This document shows, piece by piece, positions 17,674 through 27,665 of a DNA stretch of 64,000 nucleotides (its first letter is position 1; each line of letters opens with the position of its first letter). The position numbers were made by a program, and so were the translations under genes. The notes beneath the pieces were generated by a model. It had not been told where the DNA came from and did no database searches. It saw nothing but the letters and a program-made list of their open reading frames with translations. The stretch comes from Jeotgalibacillus sp. S-D1 (lineage in GTDB: Bacteria > Bacillota > Bacilli > Bacillales > Jeotgalibacillaceae), in the NCBI RefSeq assembly GCF_004358665.1, contig NZ_SMZR01000002.1, forward strand, positions 248,001 through 312,000, read 5' to 3'.

Positions 17674-18942
17674 ATGGAAAAATTGACTGCAAAATTATTA
17701 AGCCTGCTGAACATCGGGAATGTATCCGAAATAAACGAAAATATTATTGAAAAGGACCCAAATGGTAATGAAGTAACTGAAAAATATTTAGTTCAAGCAC
17801 TTCTCTCTTCAATTAAAGGGAAAGCAGATCAATCATGGTTGTGGATTTGGAGAGGTGCCGCTGATTACCCCTCTAATCCAGTATACGAATCACTGTTAAC
17901 CGAATTTTTCAAGGATCAAAAAAAAGATCCAAATAAATTAAATGTTCTGCATGGATCGATTGAGATCGCAAACCAAATGCATGCGATTTCGAAGGGGTTA
18001 TCCACGCATAATGTGAATTCAAAATCCATCAATTATTATCCTTATTATCTGGACTACACCTCTGACTACACGTTAAATTTACTCAATCAGAGAAGCACGC
18101 CTGCCCTAAACTCAAAATTAAGAAAGTTAGCCGTAGAACTCATGAATCAATACGATGTATTTCATTTCCACTTTGGCACTACCCTTACGTTCAATTATTC
18201 AGATCTTCCTATTTTAAAGGCAGTAAAGAAACCAATGGTTATGCATCACTGGGGAAGTGATGTCAGAATGCATTCCTTAGCTCTTCGCACGAATCCATAT
18301 GCGCTTGTGAAAGATCGGAATGAGGAAAGAATTATCGAAAAGCTTAAATCATTATCAAGCTCCATAAAACATTGCATTATTCCAGATTATGAATTATTTC
18401 CTTATGTAAAAGACTACTATGAACAGGTTCACGTCGTTCCTTCTATGATTGATTTAACTCAATACCCTTCTGACGCTAACCCATCTAAAAATAAACTGCC
18501 CTTACTTGTTCATGCTCCAACATCTCCCTCAATTAAGGGAACAAAATATATACTTGAAGCGGTAGAAAATCTAAAAGCAGACTACAAATTCGAATTCAAG
18601 CTTGTCCAGGGGTTATCTCATCAGGAGGCAAAGGAAATTTATAAAAAGGCCGATTTAATTATTGATCAGCTTCATATTGGAAGCTATGGCTTATTCAGTG
18701 TGGAGGCGATGGCTCTAGGAAAACCCGTTATATGCTGGATAACGGATGATATGAAAAGTCATTATCCAAAGGATCTGCCAATACTATCGGCAAATCCGGA
18801 TACAATTAAAGCTACACTTGAAACCATTCTAAAAAACCTTGATATGCTGCCTGCAATCGGCAAAAACAGCCGGATTTATTCTGAAAAATACCATGATGCA
18901 GTTGTTAACAGTAAGATAATAAAGGATATTTACACTAACTGA
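17674..18942 (+). CDS. GT4-type glycosyltransferase
   Basis: GT-B glycosyltransferase of 422 residues. The C-terminal nucleotide-sugar domain shows HAPTSPSIKGTKYILEAVE, ADLIIDQLHIGSYGLFSVEA and MALGKPVICW, the usual E-x7-E region of family 4. The N-terminal domain has VFHFHFGTTLTF and HHWGSDVRMH, as in transferases acting on cell-surface polymers. ATG at 17674 follows TTGGAGG. Acceptor and sugar unknown. With the epimerase downstream on the opposite strand and the GT2 gene upstream it makes a small surface-glycan cluster. Confidence 0.86.
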   Translation: MEKLTAKLLSLLNIGNVSEINENIIEKDPNGNEVTEKYLVQALLSSIKGKADQSWLWIWRGAADYPSNPVYESLLTEFFKDQKKDPNKLNVLHGSIEIANQMHAISKGLSTHNVNSKSINYYPYYLDYTSDYTLNLLNQRSTPALNSKLRKLAVELMNQYDVFHFHFGTTLTFNYSDLPILKAVKKPMVMHHWGSDVRMHSLALRTNPYALVKDRNEERIIEKLKSLSSSIKHCIIPDYELFPYVKDYYEQVHVVPSMIDLTQYPSDANPSKNKLPLLVHAPTSPSIKGTKYILEAVENLKADYKFEFKLVQGLSHQEAKEIYKKADLIIDQLHIGSYGLFSVEAMALGKPVICWITDDMKSHYPKDLPILSANPDTIKATLETILKNLDMLPAIGKNSRIYSEKYHDAVVNSKIIKDIYTN

Positions 18943-18960
18943 AATTAAACATACTAAGAT

Positions 18961-18998
18961 TAGTGGGCATCTTCATCCTTCGATGAGGGTGCCCACTA
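18961..18998. terminator. Convergent terminator between GT4 and epimerase genes
   Basis: Stem AGTGGGCA..CATC with a CTTC loop and matching arm GATG..TGCCCACT. It lies between converging genes; T-runs on either side are weak. Confidence 0.65.
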
Positions 18999-19103
18999 AT
19001 TGTTCATCCGTGTTGACTAAAAATCTTTTTAACCTAATGATTTATAACCAACGCAATGATAATATTGCCTATTTCAGTCGTGTTCCATATAAGGTTTATA
19101 TAT

Positions 19104-20042
19104 TTACATTTCCTTCAGCCATTGTTTTGTTTTCTCAAGTCCTTCGGTCAAAGTATGCTTATTTATCCAGTTCAGTTCCTGTTTAATTTTAGCCGTTTTC
19201 ATACTCCTTCTCTGGACGACATCGACATTACGTTCCGGATAAAAGTCATTTGTGAGTGCTTGAGTGCCTGTTACTTGCTTGATACTTGAGGCTAGTTGTA
19301 ATATGTTAGTTTCTTTCCCGGTTCCAACATTGTATTTCTGTCCTAATGCAGCGTCTGATACAGCAGTAAGGATTGTAGCATCAATGGCATCCTCCACATA
19401 AGTAAAGTCCCTTGTTTGTTTTCCGTCCCCGAATATTTGATAAGGCAGGCCGTTTTTTGCTGAATCAAAAAACTTTGCGACAACTCCGCAATAAGGATTA
19501 GAAATGAGCTGGCCCGGACCATAGACGTTTGAGAATCTTAATGTAGTGACAGGCATTTGATACATATTAAAATAAACATCACAGTAATGCTCTGTTGTAA
19601 ATTTGCTCGCTGAATACGGCAGTTTAATATTATAGTACGATTCAGGAGTAGGGAGTATTTCCGCATCTCCATAGACGGAAGCAGTTGAAGCATAGACAAA
19701 TCGTTTAAGATGCGGGGACAGTTCTTTTGCTTTGCGCAGCAGCGTAAAGCCTCCAAAGACGTTCGTATGAAAATCAGCATAAATATTATGAACAGACAGG
19801 ACAAGATTTTTGCACGCAAAATGGAAAATATAATCAACCTTTGGAAGAATTTTATTTAAAACCGCTTCGTCTGTTATGCAATTTTCATAAAATGTGATTT
19901 TATTTGTTGCAGGTACAGCTGCTTTCGTACCAGTGGATAAATTATCAAGGATATAAATATGGTCTGATTTGGGTATCAATGCTTTAACGAGCTGAGATCC
20001 CAGAAAACCAGCTCCGCCTGTGACCAACACGTTTCCAAACAA
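19104..20042 (-). CDS. NAD-dependent nucleotide-sugar epimerase/dehydratase
   Basis: Extended short-chain dehydrogenase. Rossmann motif TGGAGFLG (8-15), catalytic Ser/Thr in ASTASVYG, and YxxxK in PYSASK are visible; RFSNVYGPGQ and the FGDGKQTRDFTYVEDA segment are typical of GalE/UDP-sugar epimerases. Start is TTG at 20042 after GGAGGG. Substrate is probably a UDP- or dTDP-sugar feeding the neighbouring glycosyltransferases; the exact epimerisation cannot be read. Confidence 0.88.
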   Translation of the reverse strand: MFGNVLVTGGAGFLGSQLVKALIPKSDHIYILDNLSTGTKAAVPATNKITFYENCITDEAVLNKILPKVDYIFHFACKNLVLSVHNIYADFHTNVFGGFTLLRKAKELSPHLKRFVYASTASVYGDAEILPTPESYYNIKLPYSASKFTTEHYCDVYFNMYQMPVTTLRFSNVYGPGQLISNPYCGVVAKFFDSAKNGLPYQIFGDGKQTRDFTYVEDAIDATILTAVSDAALGQKYNVGTGKETNILQLASSIKQVTGTQALTNDFYPERNVDVVQRRSMKTAKIKQELNWINKHTLTEGLEKTKQWLKEM

Positions 20043-20261
20043 TTTAATCCCTCCTCTTCCTATATATTATTTAATGTTAAATTGGCTTTCAGATATGAAT
20101 TATCCTCTTCTCCTTTTCACACATAATAATTAATCTATTTAAACACACCACGATTAATGTATGTTCAAATTACTAATCATGAGACAGCAATTAACCTTTT
20201 TTCGTATTTGTATGCCAGTCTTATGGAATGCGCAGATTCCTCCTCGTTTTTCTTCAAAATT

Positions 20262-20300
20262 AAAAACCACTAAAGCGGAACAGCCGCTTTAGTGGTTTTT
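20262..20300 (-). terminator. Terminator after selO
   Basis: Near-perfect 17-bp stem of AAAAACCACTAAAGCGG with a 5-nt loop and T-run. Confidence 0.9.
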
Positions 20301-20308
20301 ATGTTATT

Positions 20309-21784
20309 TTATGTTCCGCAAAAGGTGCGGTATGGGCCATGTGAGGGGTCAGATCCTGTGCAGTAGTCCTTCTGTTCAGGTGATTGTGTATAAGGATTGG
20401 CTAAAACCTGAATAAGCTGTTCCATTACACCGTAATCTTCCTTATCCACTGCCGCGGACAGCGCTTCCTCCACGCGGTGATTGCGGGGGATGACAGCAGG
20501 GTTATTATCCTGCATGAGCTGGCGGGATGAGGCGTTTGATTCAGACTGTCTGCCTGTTCTTTCCTGCCAGCGCTGATGCCATTCAGAAAATTCTTCAGTG
20601 TCAAAAAGTCCGCTTTTTTCATTTATTTCAGAGCTCAATGCCCGGAACGTATTGGTATAATCAGCCTCATGTTTTTTCATTAAATCAAGGAGGTCTTCTA
20701 CAAGGGATTTATCTCCTGACTCTTCATTAAATAAACCAAGTTTTTTTCTCATTTCAATTAACCACTGACGCTCATAGATAGCTGGATATTCAGAAATGGC
20801 CTCCTGAGCGATTTTCACTGCCTGCTCCTGATCGTCATGAAGCAGCGGCAGCAGCGCTTCTGCAAAGCGCGCCAGATTCCACCCGCCAATCATCGGCTGA
20901 TTGCCATACGCATAACGCCCCTGCACGTCTATGGAACTGAAGACAGTGGACGGATCATACTTATCCATAAAAGCACACGGCCCATAATCAATGGTTTCAC
21001 CGCTGATCGTCATGTTATCCGTATTCATTACGCCGTGTATGAAACCGACCCGCTGCCATTTAGCAATCAAGTCCGACTGGCGTCTGATCACTTCCTGGAG
21101 CAGGGAAAGATATCTGTTTTCATTTTCTTCAATATCCGGATAATGGCGTTCCAGTGCATAATCGGCGAGTGCTTTAAGGTCATCAACACTGCCCCACCTC
21201 GCTGCATACTCAAATGTGCCAAAACGCAAATGACTGGAAGCTGTACGTGTTAACACAGCACCAGCCAGCGCAGTCTGACGAATGACGATATCGCCTGTCA
21301 TGACAACTGCAAGACTCCGTGTAGTAGGAATTCCAAGTGCGTGCATCGCTTCGCTGATAATATATTCCCTTAACATAGGACCAAGCGCTGCCCGTCCATC
21401 TCCCCCTCTCGAATACGGTGTTTTGCCTGAACCCTTTAACTGGATATCATAGCGTTTATTCGAAGGGGTAAGTTGTTCGCCAATCAGCAGGGCCCTTCCA
21501 TCTCCAAGCATGGTGAAGTTACCAAATTGGTGCCCTGCGTAGGCCTGTGCAATTGGCAGGCTCCCTTCAGGAACATTATTTCCTGCAAGAACCGAAACCC
21601 CTTCTTCACTTTCGAGTGCTTCGCTATTTAATCCCATGGAAGCGGCCAGCCGTTTATTAAAAATAACCAGCTTTGGCGAACTGACAGGGTTTGGTTTCAG
21701 TGTTGTAAAAAATGCCTGTGGCAAACGGGCGTAGCTGTTATCAAGCTTCCAACCTGTTTCTGTTCCAGTTTTTTTCTGTGTCAT
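20309..21784 (-). CDS. selO: Protein adenylyltransferase SelO/YdiU
   Basis: Pseudokinase-fold enzyme that transfers AMP from ATP to Ser/Thr/Tyr of target proteins, linked to redox homeostasis. The diagnostic blocks are present: [55 protein letters not shown], and [16 protein letters not shown] with the catalytic/metal Asn-Asp region. The C-terminus ends TFCGT, placing a cysteine where some SelO proteins carry selenocysteine or cysteine. Length (491) is slightly above typical. Single-gene unit. Confidence 0.93.
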   Translation of the reverse strand: MTQKKTGTETGWKLDNSYARLPQAFFTTLKPNPVSSPKLVIFNKRLAASMGLNSEALESEEGVSVLAGNNVPEGSLPIAQAYAGHQFGNFTMLGDGRALLIGEQLTPSNKRYDIQLKGSGKTPYSRGGDGRAALGPMLREYIISEAMHALGIPTTRSLAVVMTGDIVIRQTALAGAVLTRTASSHLRFGTFEYAARWGSVDDLKALADYALERHYPDIEENENRYLSLLQEVIRRQSDLIAKWQRVGFIHGVMNTDNMTISGETIDYGPCAFMDKYDPSTVFSSIDVQGRYAYGNQPMIGGWNLARFAEALLPLLHDDQEQAVKIAQEAISEYPAIYERQWLIEMRKKLGLFNEESGDKSLVEDLLDLMKKHEADYTNTFRALSSEINEKSGLFDTEEFSEWHQRWQERTGRQSESNASSRQLMQDNNPAVIPRNHRVEEALSAAVDKEDYGVMEQLIQVLANPYTQSPEQKDYCTGSDPSHGPYRTFCGT

Positions 21785-22076
21785 GATATCTCCTTTAGTG
21801 TTTTTTGACGTTTAGATATATGAAAGAATTGATTGTTCTGTTATCTGTTAACCGGCAACTTCTGCACTTGTATTATACCCGTTCTATACATAAATGACGC
21901 CTTTTTTTGGTATGAGTTTGAGGGCATTTCCATCACTCCATTGATAAGGGAGGAGAAATAGAACCACCAGAAAATTCACATATTTTACTCATTTGCTCAC
22001 GGAATGTCAGGGCTTTTTTTCCATATAATGATAAAATATAAGTAGATAGAAGACAGTAAACCAGGAGGGATTTAGC

Positions 22077-22439
22077 ATGTCATATTTGGGTGAAAATTTA
22101 AAAAGAGTGCGCGAGGAACGCAAGATGTCTCAGCATGAACTTGCCCTGCAGGCCAGACTCGGCATGAAAACGATTGAAAAATATGAATCCGGTGAACAAA
22201 TTCCGAATACCCAAACGATTCTCAAGCTATCAAGTGTTCTTGACATCCCTGCATCTGAATTACTTGAAAAAGATGGGATGACGCGTCAATCTGCAGACAT
22301 TGATGCTGAAATGGCAAAGCTGATCAAAGATCTGGGTCCAAAACGCGCCAAGCTAATCCTCCGTACCGCTATAGAATTTTCGGAAGAGGAATTTCTACGG
22401 GGCATGCAGTTGCTGCAGGAAATGAAAAGTGAAATATAA
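22077..22439 (+). CDS. XRE-family HTH regulator
   Basis: 120-residue protein with an N-terminal HTH_3 domain (about 6-62; MSQHELALQARLGMKTIEKY is the core, preceded by LKRVREER). The C-terminal 55 residues are helical and acidic, without a recognised ligand domain. A GGAGG site lies 8 nt before the ATG, and a TATAAT sits at 22024-22029 but without a matching -35 at the ideal distance. Target unknown. Confidence 0.82.
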   Translation: MSYLGENLKRVREERKMSQHELALQARLGMKTIEKYESGEQIPNTQTILKLSSVLDIPASELLEKDGMTRQSADIDAEMAKLIKDLGPKRAKLILRTAIEFSEEEFLRGMQLLQEMKSEI

Positions 22440-22452
22440 AATGGTATATACG

Positions 22453-22497
22453 TAAAAGGAGAAACACGCTGATATGCTGGGCGTGCTTCTCCTTTTG
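22453..22497 (+). terminator. Terminator after the XRE gene
   Basis: Stem AAAAGGAGAA..CACGC pairing with GCGTG..CTTCTCCTTTT. Confidence 0.8.
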
Positions 22498-22530
22498 CGA
22501 TTGAATGAAAGTTAAGACCCAAAGCTGCCG

Positions 22531-23082
22531 TTATCCTTCTTTGGAGTTTTGAAAATCGCTTTTCGAAAAACTGTAATACATGCTTTTCACTTCTCTTCCA
22601 TCCAGCCGATCCAGTATGACTTTTTTATCAAACTGGTAAGTAAATCCGCATTTTTCATTTACTCTTTTAGAATTATGATTAAAGTCGTAATGGCCACACC
22701 AGATTACATCAAGATCCATTTCTGTAAAACCATGGCTCAGCACCCCTCTAACAGCCTCTGGAACATACCCTTTTCCCCAATAAGCAGGATTCAGAACGTA
22801 TCCTATTTCTTTTTGTTTTAGATGGTTCTTGCTCTCATCCGGTTTCCTGCTATGGAGCCCGATGCCGCCAATCACCTTGTTTTCTGCAATGAGTTCGATC
22901 GCATAGGTATCTCTTCCATCTATAAACATTTGAATAATTTCTTTACTTTCATCTTGATTTTTATGCGGTTTCCATCCTGCATTGGGTCCTACCAGCTCAC
23001 TTTTCGCATATTCGTAAAGATCGCTGCTGTCTGTGACCTTCCATTCTCTCAATAACAGCCGATCTGTCTTTATTTTATCCAT
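22531..23082 (-). CDS. RimJ/RimL-type GNAT acetyltransferase
   Basis: GNAT acetyltransferase of the ribosomal-protein-serine acetyltransferase group. It begins with the family pattern MDKIKTDRLLLREW; EIGYVLNPAYWGKGYVPEAV is the acetyl-CoA binding motif A and HYDFNHNSKRVNEKCGF the C-terminal signature. ATG at 23082 follows AAGGGGAA. Substrate unknown. Confidence 0.87.
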   Translation of the reverse strand: MDKIKTDRLLLREWKVTDSSDLYEYAKSELVGPNAGWKPHKNQDESKEIIQMFIDGRDTYAIELIAENKVIGGIGLHSRKPDESKNHLKQKEIGYVLNPAYWGKGYVPEAVRGVLSHGFTEMDLDVIWCGHYDFNHNSKRVNEKCGFTYQFDKKVILDRLDGREVKSMYYSFSKSDFQNSKEG

Positions 23083-23256
23083 GGCAAGTTCCCCTTACTT
23101 CATTTTTTCAATTATAAAATAATAGCCCCATATTTGGAATGCTTCTCTAAAAGTTAAAATTGACGGGTATACGACGGGACTAACAAATCGCTGAAAAGGG
23201 GACGAGTTGACTCCGCTTTTACGTTATAGAGAAAAGAATGATTCAGTTCAAAAAAT

Positions 23257-23287
23257 ACCCTTACGAACATGTTTTGTTCGTGAGGGC
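23257..23287 (-). terminator. Terminator after the aldo/keto reductase gene
   Basis: Stem CCCTNACGAACA/TGTTCGTNAGGG, followed on the minus strand by ATTTTTT. A near-identical hairpin with compensatory base changes recurs at 27853-27884. Confidence 0.85.
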
Positions 23288-23299
23288 ATTGCTTGGTTA

Positions 23300-24142
23300 T
23301 TAAAATTCCTCATAATCTGCAGGGTCCTGATTATTAATCCTGCCATCCGGACGTGTCAGTTGACTCAAAATATTCATTTCCGTTTCATCTAAGTAAAAAT
23401 CAAAAAGAGATATGTTTTCCAGCTGCCTTTTTGGCGAAGAGGACTTAGGAATCGAGATGGCTCCTAATTGATAGTGCCAGCGCAAAATGATTTGAGAGAT
23501 CGATTTATTGTGATTATCCGCAATTTTTTGGATTGTGGCGTTTTGCAATACGTCGTTTGCTCTTGCCAATGGGCTCCAAGACTGTGTACGAATATCATTT
23601 TCTTTATGCCATAACCGCTGCTCTTCCTGGTTAAAAAACGGATGCAGTTCAATTTGATTTACGCTTGGCTTTGTACCAGTTTCCTTTTCCAGCCGTTCCA
23701 AGTGTTCAGGCAAAAAATTGCAAACTCCAATGGAACGAATCAGTCCCCATTTTTTTGCGTCGATCAAAGCCTGCCAGGCTTCAACATACGTATCCTGTTT
23801 TGGATTCGGCCAATGAATAAGAAATACATCATAATAATCAAGATTTGCCCGAAACAGAGATTCCTGAATAGCCGTAACTGCTTTATCATACTCCTGATAG
23901 CGGCCCGGTAATTTCGAAGTAATCTTTAGTTCCTGCCTTGCAATGGAACTGCGCCGTACAGCTTCACCAACGGTACCTTCATTTTCATAATTATAAGCCG
24001 TATCAATCAGCCGATAGCCTGCGTCGATTGCATGATTGATCGCATTAACCCCTTCATTTCCCTTAAGCTTATATGTACCAAGTCCTACCGCCGGCAAGCT
24101 CACACCATCATTCAGGGTAATCTCTGGAATTGACAAACTCAT
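23300..24142 (-). CDS. Aldo/keto reductase
   Basis: NADPH-dependent oxidoreductase of the AKR superfamily, 280 residues. The catalytic tetrad is visible: Asp in RLIDTAYNYENE (with the Tyr four residues on), Lys in KITSKLPG, and His in FLIHWPNP. The cofactor segment IPKSSSPKRQLENI is intact. Relatives reduce glyoxal/methylglyoxal or diketogluconate; substrate cannot be assigned. Preceded by an AGGAGTG site, single-gene unit. Confidence 0.9.
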   Translation of the reverse strand: MSLSIPEITLNDGVSLPAVGLGTYKLKGNEGVNAINHAIDAGYRLIDTAYNYENEGTVGEAVRRSSIARQELKITSKLPGRYQEYDKAVTAIQESLFRANLDYYDVFLIHWPNPKQDTYVEAWQALIDAKKWGLIRSIGVCNFLPEHLERLEKETGTKPSVNQIELHPFFNQEEQRLWHKENDIRTQSWSPLARANDVLQNATIQKIADNHNKSISQIILRWHYQLGAISIPKSSSPKRQLENISLFDFYLDETEMNILSQLTRPDGRINNQDPADYEEF

Positions 24143-24219
24143 CTCACATCACTCCTCTCACTAATAGATTAAGAGTAGCATTTGCGAGAATAAAAAACCA
24201 AATATTTGAATTAATTGTT

Positions 24220-25767
24220 TTATTCGATGCTTTTCCTCTTTATAAATACAGATATCAAAAATGTGACGGCTGATACCCTGAGCATAAAAACAGCTCCGAT
24301 ATAAGCGGCAGCTCCTGCTGCTGAAACCGCCGCGATTTCAACCAGATTAGGCAAAGAAGCCGTTAAGGGACGAATACACCATAAAACTATTAGCATAAAC
24401 AAGACTGAAAGCAATATTTTACTCAGGTCCATCATCAATTCTTTTTGATTGGATTTATCCATTAATTTTGTAAAAAGATAATAGCTTGCTATAAAGTAAA
24501 TGAACGCCACAAAAGAAGAAGCCAATGGAATCCCCATATAACTGTCCATCATGTTCGTAAAGATATAATTACATATACCATTCAGCAGGATCGACAAAAT
24601 GCCTATCCTGAAAATAACCTGCCCTTTGTTCATCGCATAAAAGCCCTTATTTAAAACGGTTTGCAGGCTAAAAAAGAGAACCGATCCTATGTAATAGTAA
24701 GCAACGGTTGTGGTCGCTTCTGTTGCCTCTTTTGTAAACGCTCCTCTTTGATAAATGGCTTCTATAATACCGGGCATTAGCCAGACCATGCCGGCCAACG
24801 CCGGAAATAATATCAGCGACATGGTTGATATTCCTCTTTGAAGGCCCATTTTAAATAATTTTTTATTGTTGGAAGTCTGCGCTTTGGACAGCATTGGGAA
24901 GATCATGGTGCCAATGGTAACGGCAATAATTGCTTGCGGAAAGTGAACCAGGTTCTTTGCAAAAGTTATATAATTCACTATCCCTTTGCCGTAGGGGCTT
25001 GCAAAGGCATGATCAACGGTTAAATTAATCTGTCCTATCATTGCAGTAACCGCTACAGGAATAAAAATAAGATAAAAAGAACGAATCTCTTTCCTGTCAA
25101 ATTTCCATCTTAATGAGTAAGTTCCTTTTGGTACAAAAAAGAGCATTTTCAATAGTAAAGACAGAATCGTCCCTGCAAGATATCCGAAAGCCAAAGAGTA
25201 GACGCCAATCGTTGAAGCAAAGAAAACGGCTGCTGTAATGGAAGATGCCATCACCAGGATTTGTGACACAACAGAAATAGCAAACCGGTGATTCGCGTCA
25301 AAATAAGCCTCAAGTACAGCGTTCATGCCTACAGCAACGATAGAGGAAAAGAAAATGATCGTAACAAAAACAGCAATATCTGTTCCTTTTTCATCTAATC
25401 CATAATAAATAAACGGAATGTACAGAGGAGCAAATGCCGCTCCAAGCGCCGATATAACTAAGCTGACAATGGCCGTGCTTCTCATAACCTGTGATAAATG
25501 ATAGGCGCCCCTTCTGTTTTCCAGGGCATTCATATAAGTTGGCACCAATGCATTTTTCATGCCGGTATTCAAAAATAGAATAACGATATTGGTAAATGTG
25601 AAAGCAATGGTATAAGCATCTGCTTCAATGCTGGTGCCAAAGTAAAAAGCGAATACCATATCTCTGATGAGTCCGGATATTTTTAAAAACAAAGTTGCAA
25701 GTATGAATAATAAACCTGCTAATCCCAAATTCTTCACATCAACGAACCTCAACTTTCTTGACTCCAC
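24220..25767 (-). CDS. MurJ/MviN-family flippase
   Basis: Polytopic MOP-superfamily protein, about 13-14 helices, 515 residues. Typical MurJ/MviN features: KISGLIRDMVFAFYFGTS near the N-terminus, DAYTIAFTFTNI, the mid-protein QINLTVDHAFASPYGKG and LPGIIEAIYQRGAFT-like segment. MurJ flips lipid II; additional Bacillus paralogues may move other undecaprenyl-linked units, so the substrate is uncertain. Start may be the GTG at 25767 or, more like the family and with a TTGAGG site, the GTG at 25737. Confidence 0.85.
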   Translation of the reverse strand: MESRKLRFVDVKNLGLAGLLFILATLFLKISGLIRDMVFAFYFGTSIEADAYTIAFTFTNIVILFLNTGMKNALVPTYMNALENRRGAYHLSQVMRSTAIVSLVISALGAAFAPLYIPFIYYGLDEKGTDIAVFVTIIFFSSIVAVGMNAVLEAYFDANHRFAISVVSQILVMASSITAAVFFASTIGVYSLAFGYLAGTILSLLLKMLFFVPKGTYSLRWKFDRKEIRSFYLIFIPVAVTAMIGQINLTVDHAFASPYGKGIVNYITFAKNLVHFPQAIIAVTIGTMIFPMLSKAQTSNNKKLFKMGLQRGISTMSLILFPALAGMVWLMPGIIEAIYQRGAFTKEATEATTTVAYYYIGSVLFFSLQTVLNKGFYAMNKGQVIFRIGILSILLNGICNYIFTNMMDSYMGIPLASSFVAFIYFIASYYLFTKLMDKSNQKELMMDLSKILLSVLFMLIVLWCIRPLTASLPNLVEIAAVSAAGAAAYIGAVFMLRVSAVTFLISVFIKRKSIE

Positions 25768-25955
25768 TCATCCAGCGGTTTTAAACTCTCTCAATCCTCT
25801 GTTTCATTGACAATAAGTCGAATTATGGGATTATTTGAAAGAAAACAACGATATTTGTTAAACGATTTTTACAGGAAATTTATATGCGTTGTCGAAGTTA
25901 TGTTATAAGGCACTATGAACCAAAAACTAGACAACATAGAAGGAAGGCGAATCGT

Positions 25956-26504
25956 ATGTTCATGAATAGTCTATTTAAACGGATGCCTCATTCCGAGCAA
26001 AGTATGTGTGAAAAAAAGCTGACGATAGTGATGAAGCAGTTGAAAATTGACTATTTTAATTTTAATTGGGATCGCAACAGCTGTTATATTGAATTTAATT
26101 ATCATGATAGCTCTTACAAACTGATGCATTCCATTGAAAAAGCAAGGAAACGGGGCGTTGTTTTACGGAACGGTTTGGAATGCTTAATTGAGCTGACCAG
26201 TTCACTTGAAGATCTTTGCGTCATCATTGATAGAGGAACGTATAATTTCGAGACCTGGATAGCCGGCATGAAACAATCGACTCCTCTTCAAGAATCAGCA
26301 CCGTCTCAAGAGGCAACATTTCAGGAAGCAACTGCATTTCAAGAAGCCGCAGCGTCTCAGGAAGAAATTCAAATTGCCGAAAAACCTGTTGAGGAAAAAA
26401 ACTCCACTGAATTTAACCGGCATGAGCAGCTCATCCCGTTTGCATCCAGTTCCACAATAAGAGAATTTGACCGAAAACAAATCACCCAACGCAAGGGACG
26501 TTAG
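25956..26504 (+). CDS. Hypothetical protein with QEA-rich degenerate repeats
   Basis: 182 residues if started at the ATG at 25956, which follows AAGG at 8 nt. The N-terminal 110 residues look like a small mixed alpha/beta domain (KLTIVMKQLKIDYFNFNWD, LEDLCVIIDRGTYNFETW). Residues about 113-145 form a degenerate repeat with SQEA, FQEA and similar units, followed by a charged tail. No family recognised and no signal peptide. It stands alone between divergent and convergent neighbours. Confidence 0.65.
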   Translation: MFMNSLFKRMPHSEQSMCEKKLTIVMKQLKIDYFNFNWDRNSCYIEFNYHDSSYKLMHSIEKARKRGVVLRNGLECLIELTSSLEDLCVIIDRGTYNFETWIAGMKQSTPLQESAPSQEATFQEATAFQEAAASQEEIQIAEKPVEEKNSTEFNRHEQLIPFASSSTIREFDRKQITQRKGR

Positions 26505-26618
26505 TTAGCAGCCGAAAATGTGAGAAGCCATTGGATAATAAAGCTTATGCATTCAGACATTTTCTAGCCTCTTGTCTTCCAAGGGGTTGTTTTTTATTGT
26601 TCTGCGCAGCTACAAACA

Positions 26619-27128
26619 TTATATTTTGCGAAAATATCTTAAGGAAATGTAGTTTTCCTCTTCTTCATTGGCATAACCATTCTGCTCATGTTTTAAATGA
26701 AAACCTCTTGCTTCATAAAATGGAATCCCTTTTGTATTTCCTTTTTGGACCGATACCCATTGCTCGTTTGCATTAAATTCCGCCTTTTGCCGATTGGTAA
26801 TCGCATCTAACAGCTTAGTTCCTATCCCTTCATTGCGCCTTGAGGGGTCCATGTATAATACGTAAATTTCTGCTGTACTATCGCTAATCATTCCCCCGCC
26901 GCCAGCACCAACTACATGGCCATTATCCAACGCAACATAATAACCGCCCCAGTCCTTGCTTATGTTCGCTACTTCCACCGCTATTCTTACAGGATCGTAA
27001 AACTCTTTTATCACTCTTTCAATATATTCATTTGTGTGTGTGTCACTGTACGTTGCACGGTACCCTGCAGCGCACACAGCAGATATTCCTTGAACATGGG
27101 TTAAATTTGCTTTTTCAATTTGAATCAT
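26619..27128 (-). CDS. GNAT acetyltransferase
   Basis: 169-residue GNAT. Motif A is YVLYMDPSRRNEGIGTKLLD and the C-terminal strand-helix is GIPFYEARGF. The ATG at 27128 has GGGAGG with 8-nt spacing; the longer frame to 27161 has no site. Shortly downstream of a TPR-protein gene in the same direction, so the two are probably co-transcribed. Substrate unknown. Confidence 0.86.
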   Translation of the reverse strand: MIQIEKANLTHVQGISAVCAAGYRATYSDTHTNEYIERVIKEFYDPVRIAVEVANISKDWGGYYVALDNGHVVGAGGGGMISDSTAEIYVLYMDPSRRNEGIGTKLLDAITNRQKAEFNANEQWVSVQKGNTKGIPFYEARGFHLKHEQNGYANEEEENYISLRYFRKI

Positions 27129-27176
27129 CACCAATTCCTCCCTGACTCGTTTTTTAGTCATGGCTGCAGTGCTGTT

Positions 27177-27665
27177 CTATTTCCAAATGTCGTTCAATTT
27201 ATCCTTATAGAAATTAATAGCTTTTCGATAATTCAAGATCTCTTCATCCGATGTCGTTTCAGTCAGACAGGACAGCACAATTTCCATTGCTTTCTGGTGT
27301 TCATTTAAATTATGTAAAGTCATGGAATAAAACACCTGAATAGCTCGATTATCGGGGAACAGCTCCAGCCCTTTTACAAAAATGCCCTTCGATTTTTCAT
27401 ACTCGCCAAGAGCCCTGAATGTACTCCCCAGTCCCACTATTGCTCCCTCTAATTCTTTACCGGACAGCCCAAGATCAATTGCACGTTCATAATAGGGAAC
27501 TGCTTTTGATTCCTCTCCCCGCGCATCAAAACTCCACGCATATTGATAGTTAAGAAATGCATCGTTTGGAGACGCACGCAGCAGCATTGAGAATAACTGA
27601 TTTGATTCCTGAAGCTTGCCTTCTTTTCGCAAATTAATGCCATGCTGCCGTTCACTTTCCATCAT
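27177..27665 (-). CDS. Tetratricopeptide-repeat protein
   Basis: 162 residues of helix pairs with TPR consensus spacing (for example AVPYYERAIDLG and LGSTFRALGEYEKSKGIFVKGLELFPDN). No signal peptide or catalytic domain, so probably a cytoplasmic protein-protein adaptor, as in small TPR proteins of many bacilli. The gene lies 48 nt upstream of the GNAT gene. Confidence 0.83.
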   Translation of the reverse strand: MMESERQHGINLRKEGKLQESNQLFSMLLRASPNDAFLNYQYAWSFDARGEESKAVPYYERAIDLGLSGKELEGAIVGLGSTFRALGEYEKSKGIFVKGLELFPDNRAIQVFYSMTLHNLNEHQKAMEIVLSCLTETTSDEEILNYRKAINFYKDKLNDIWK

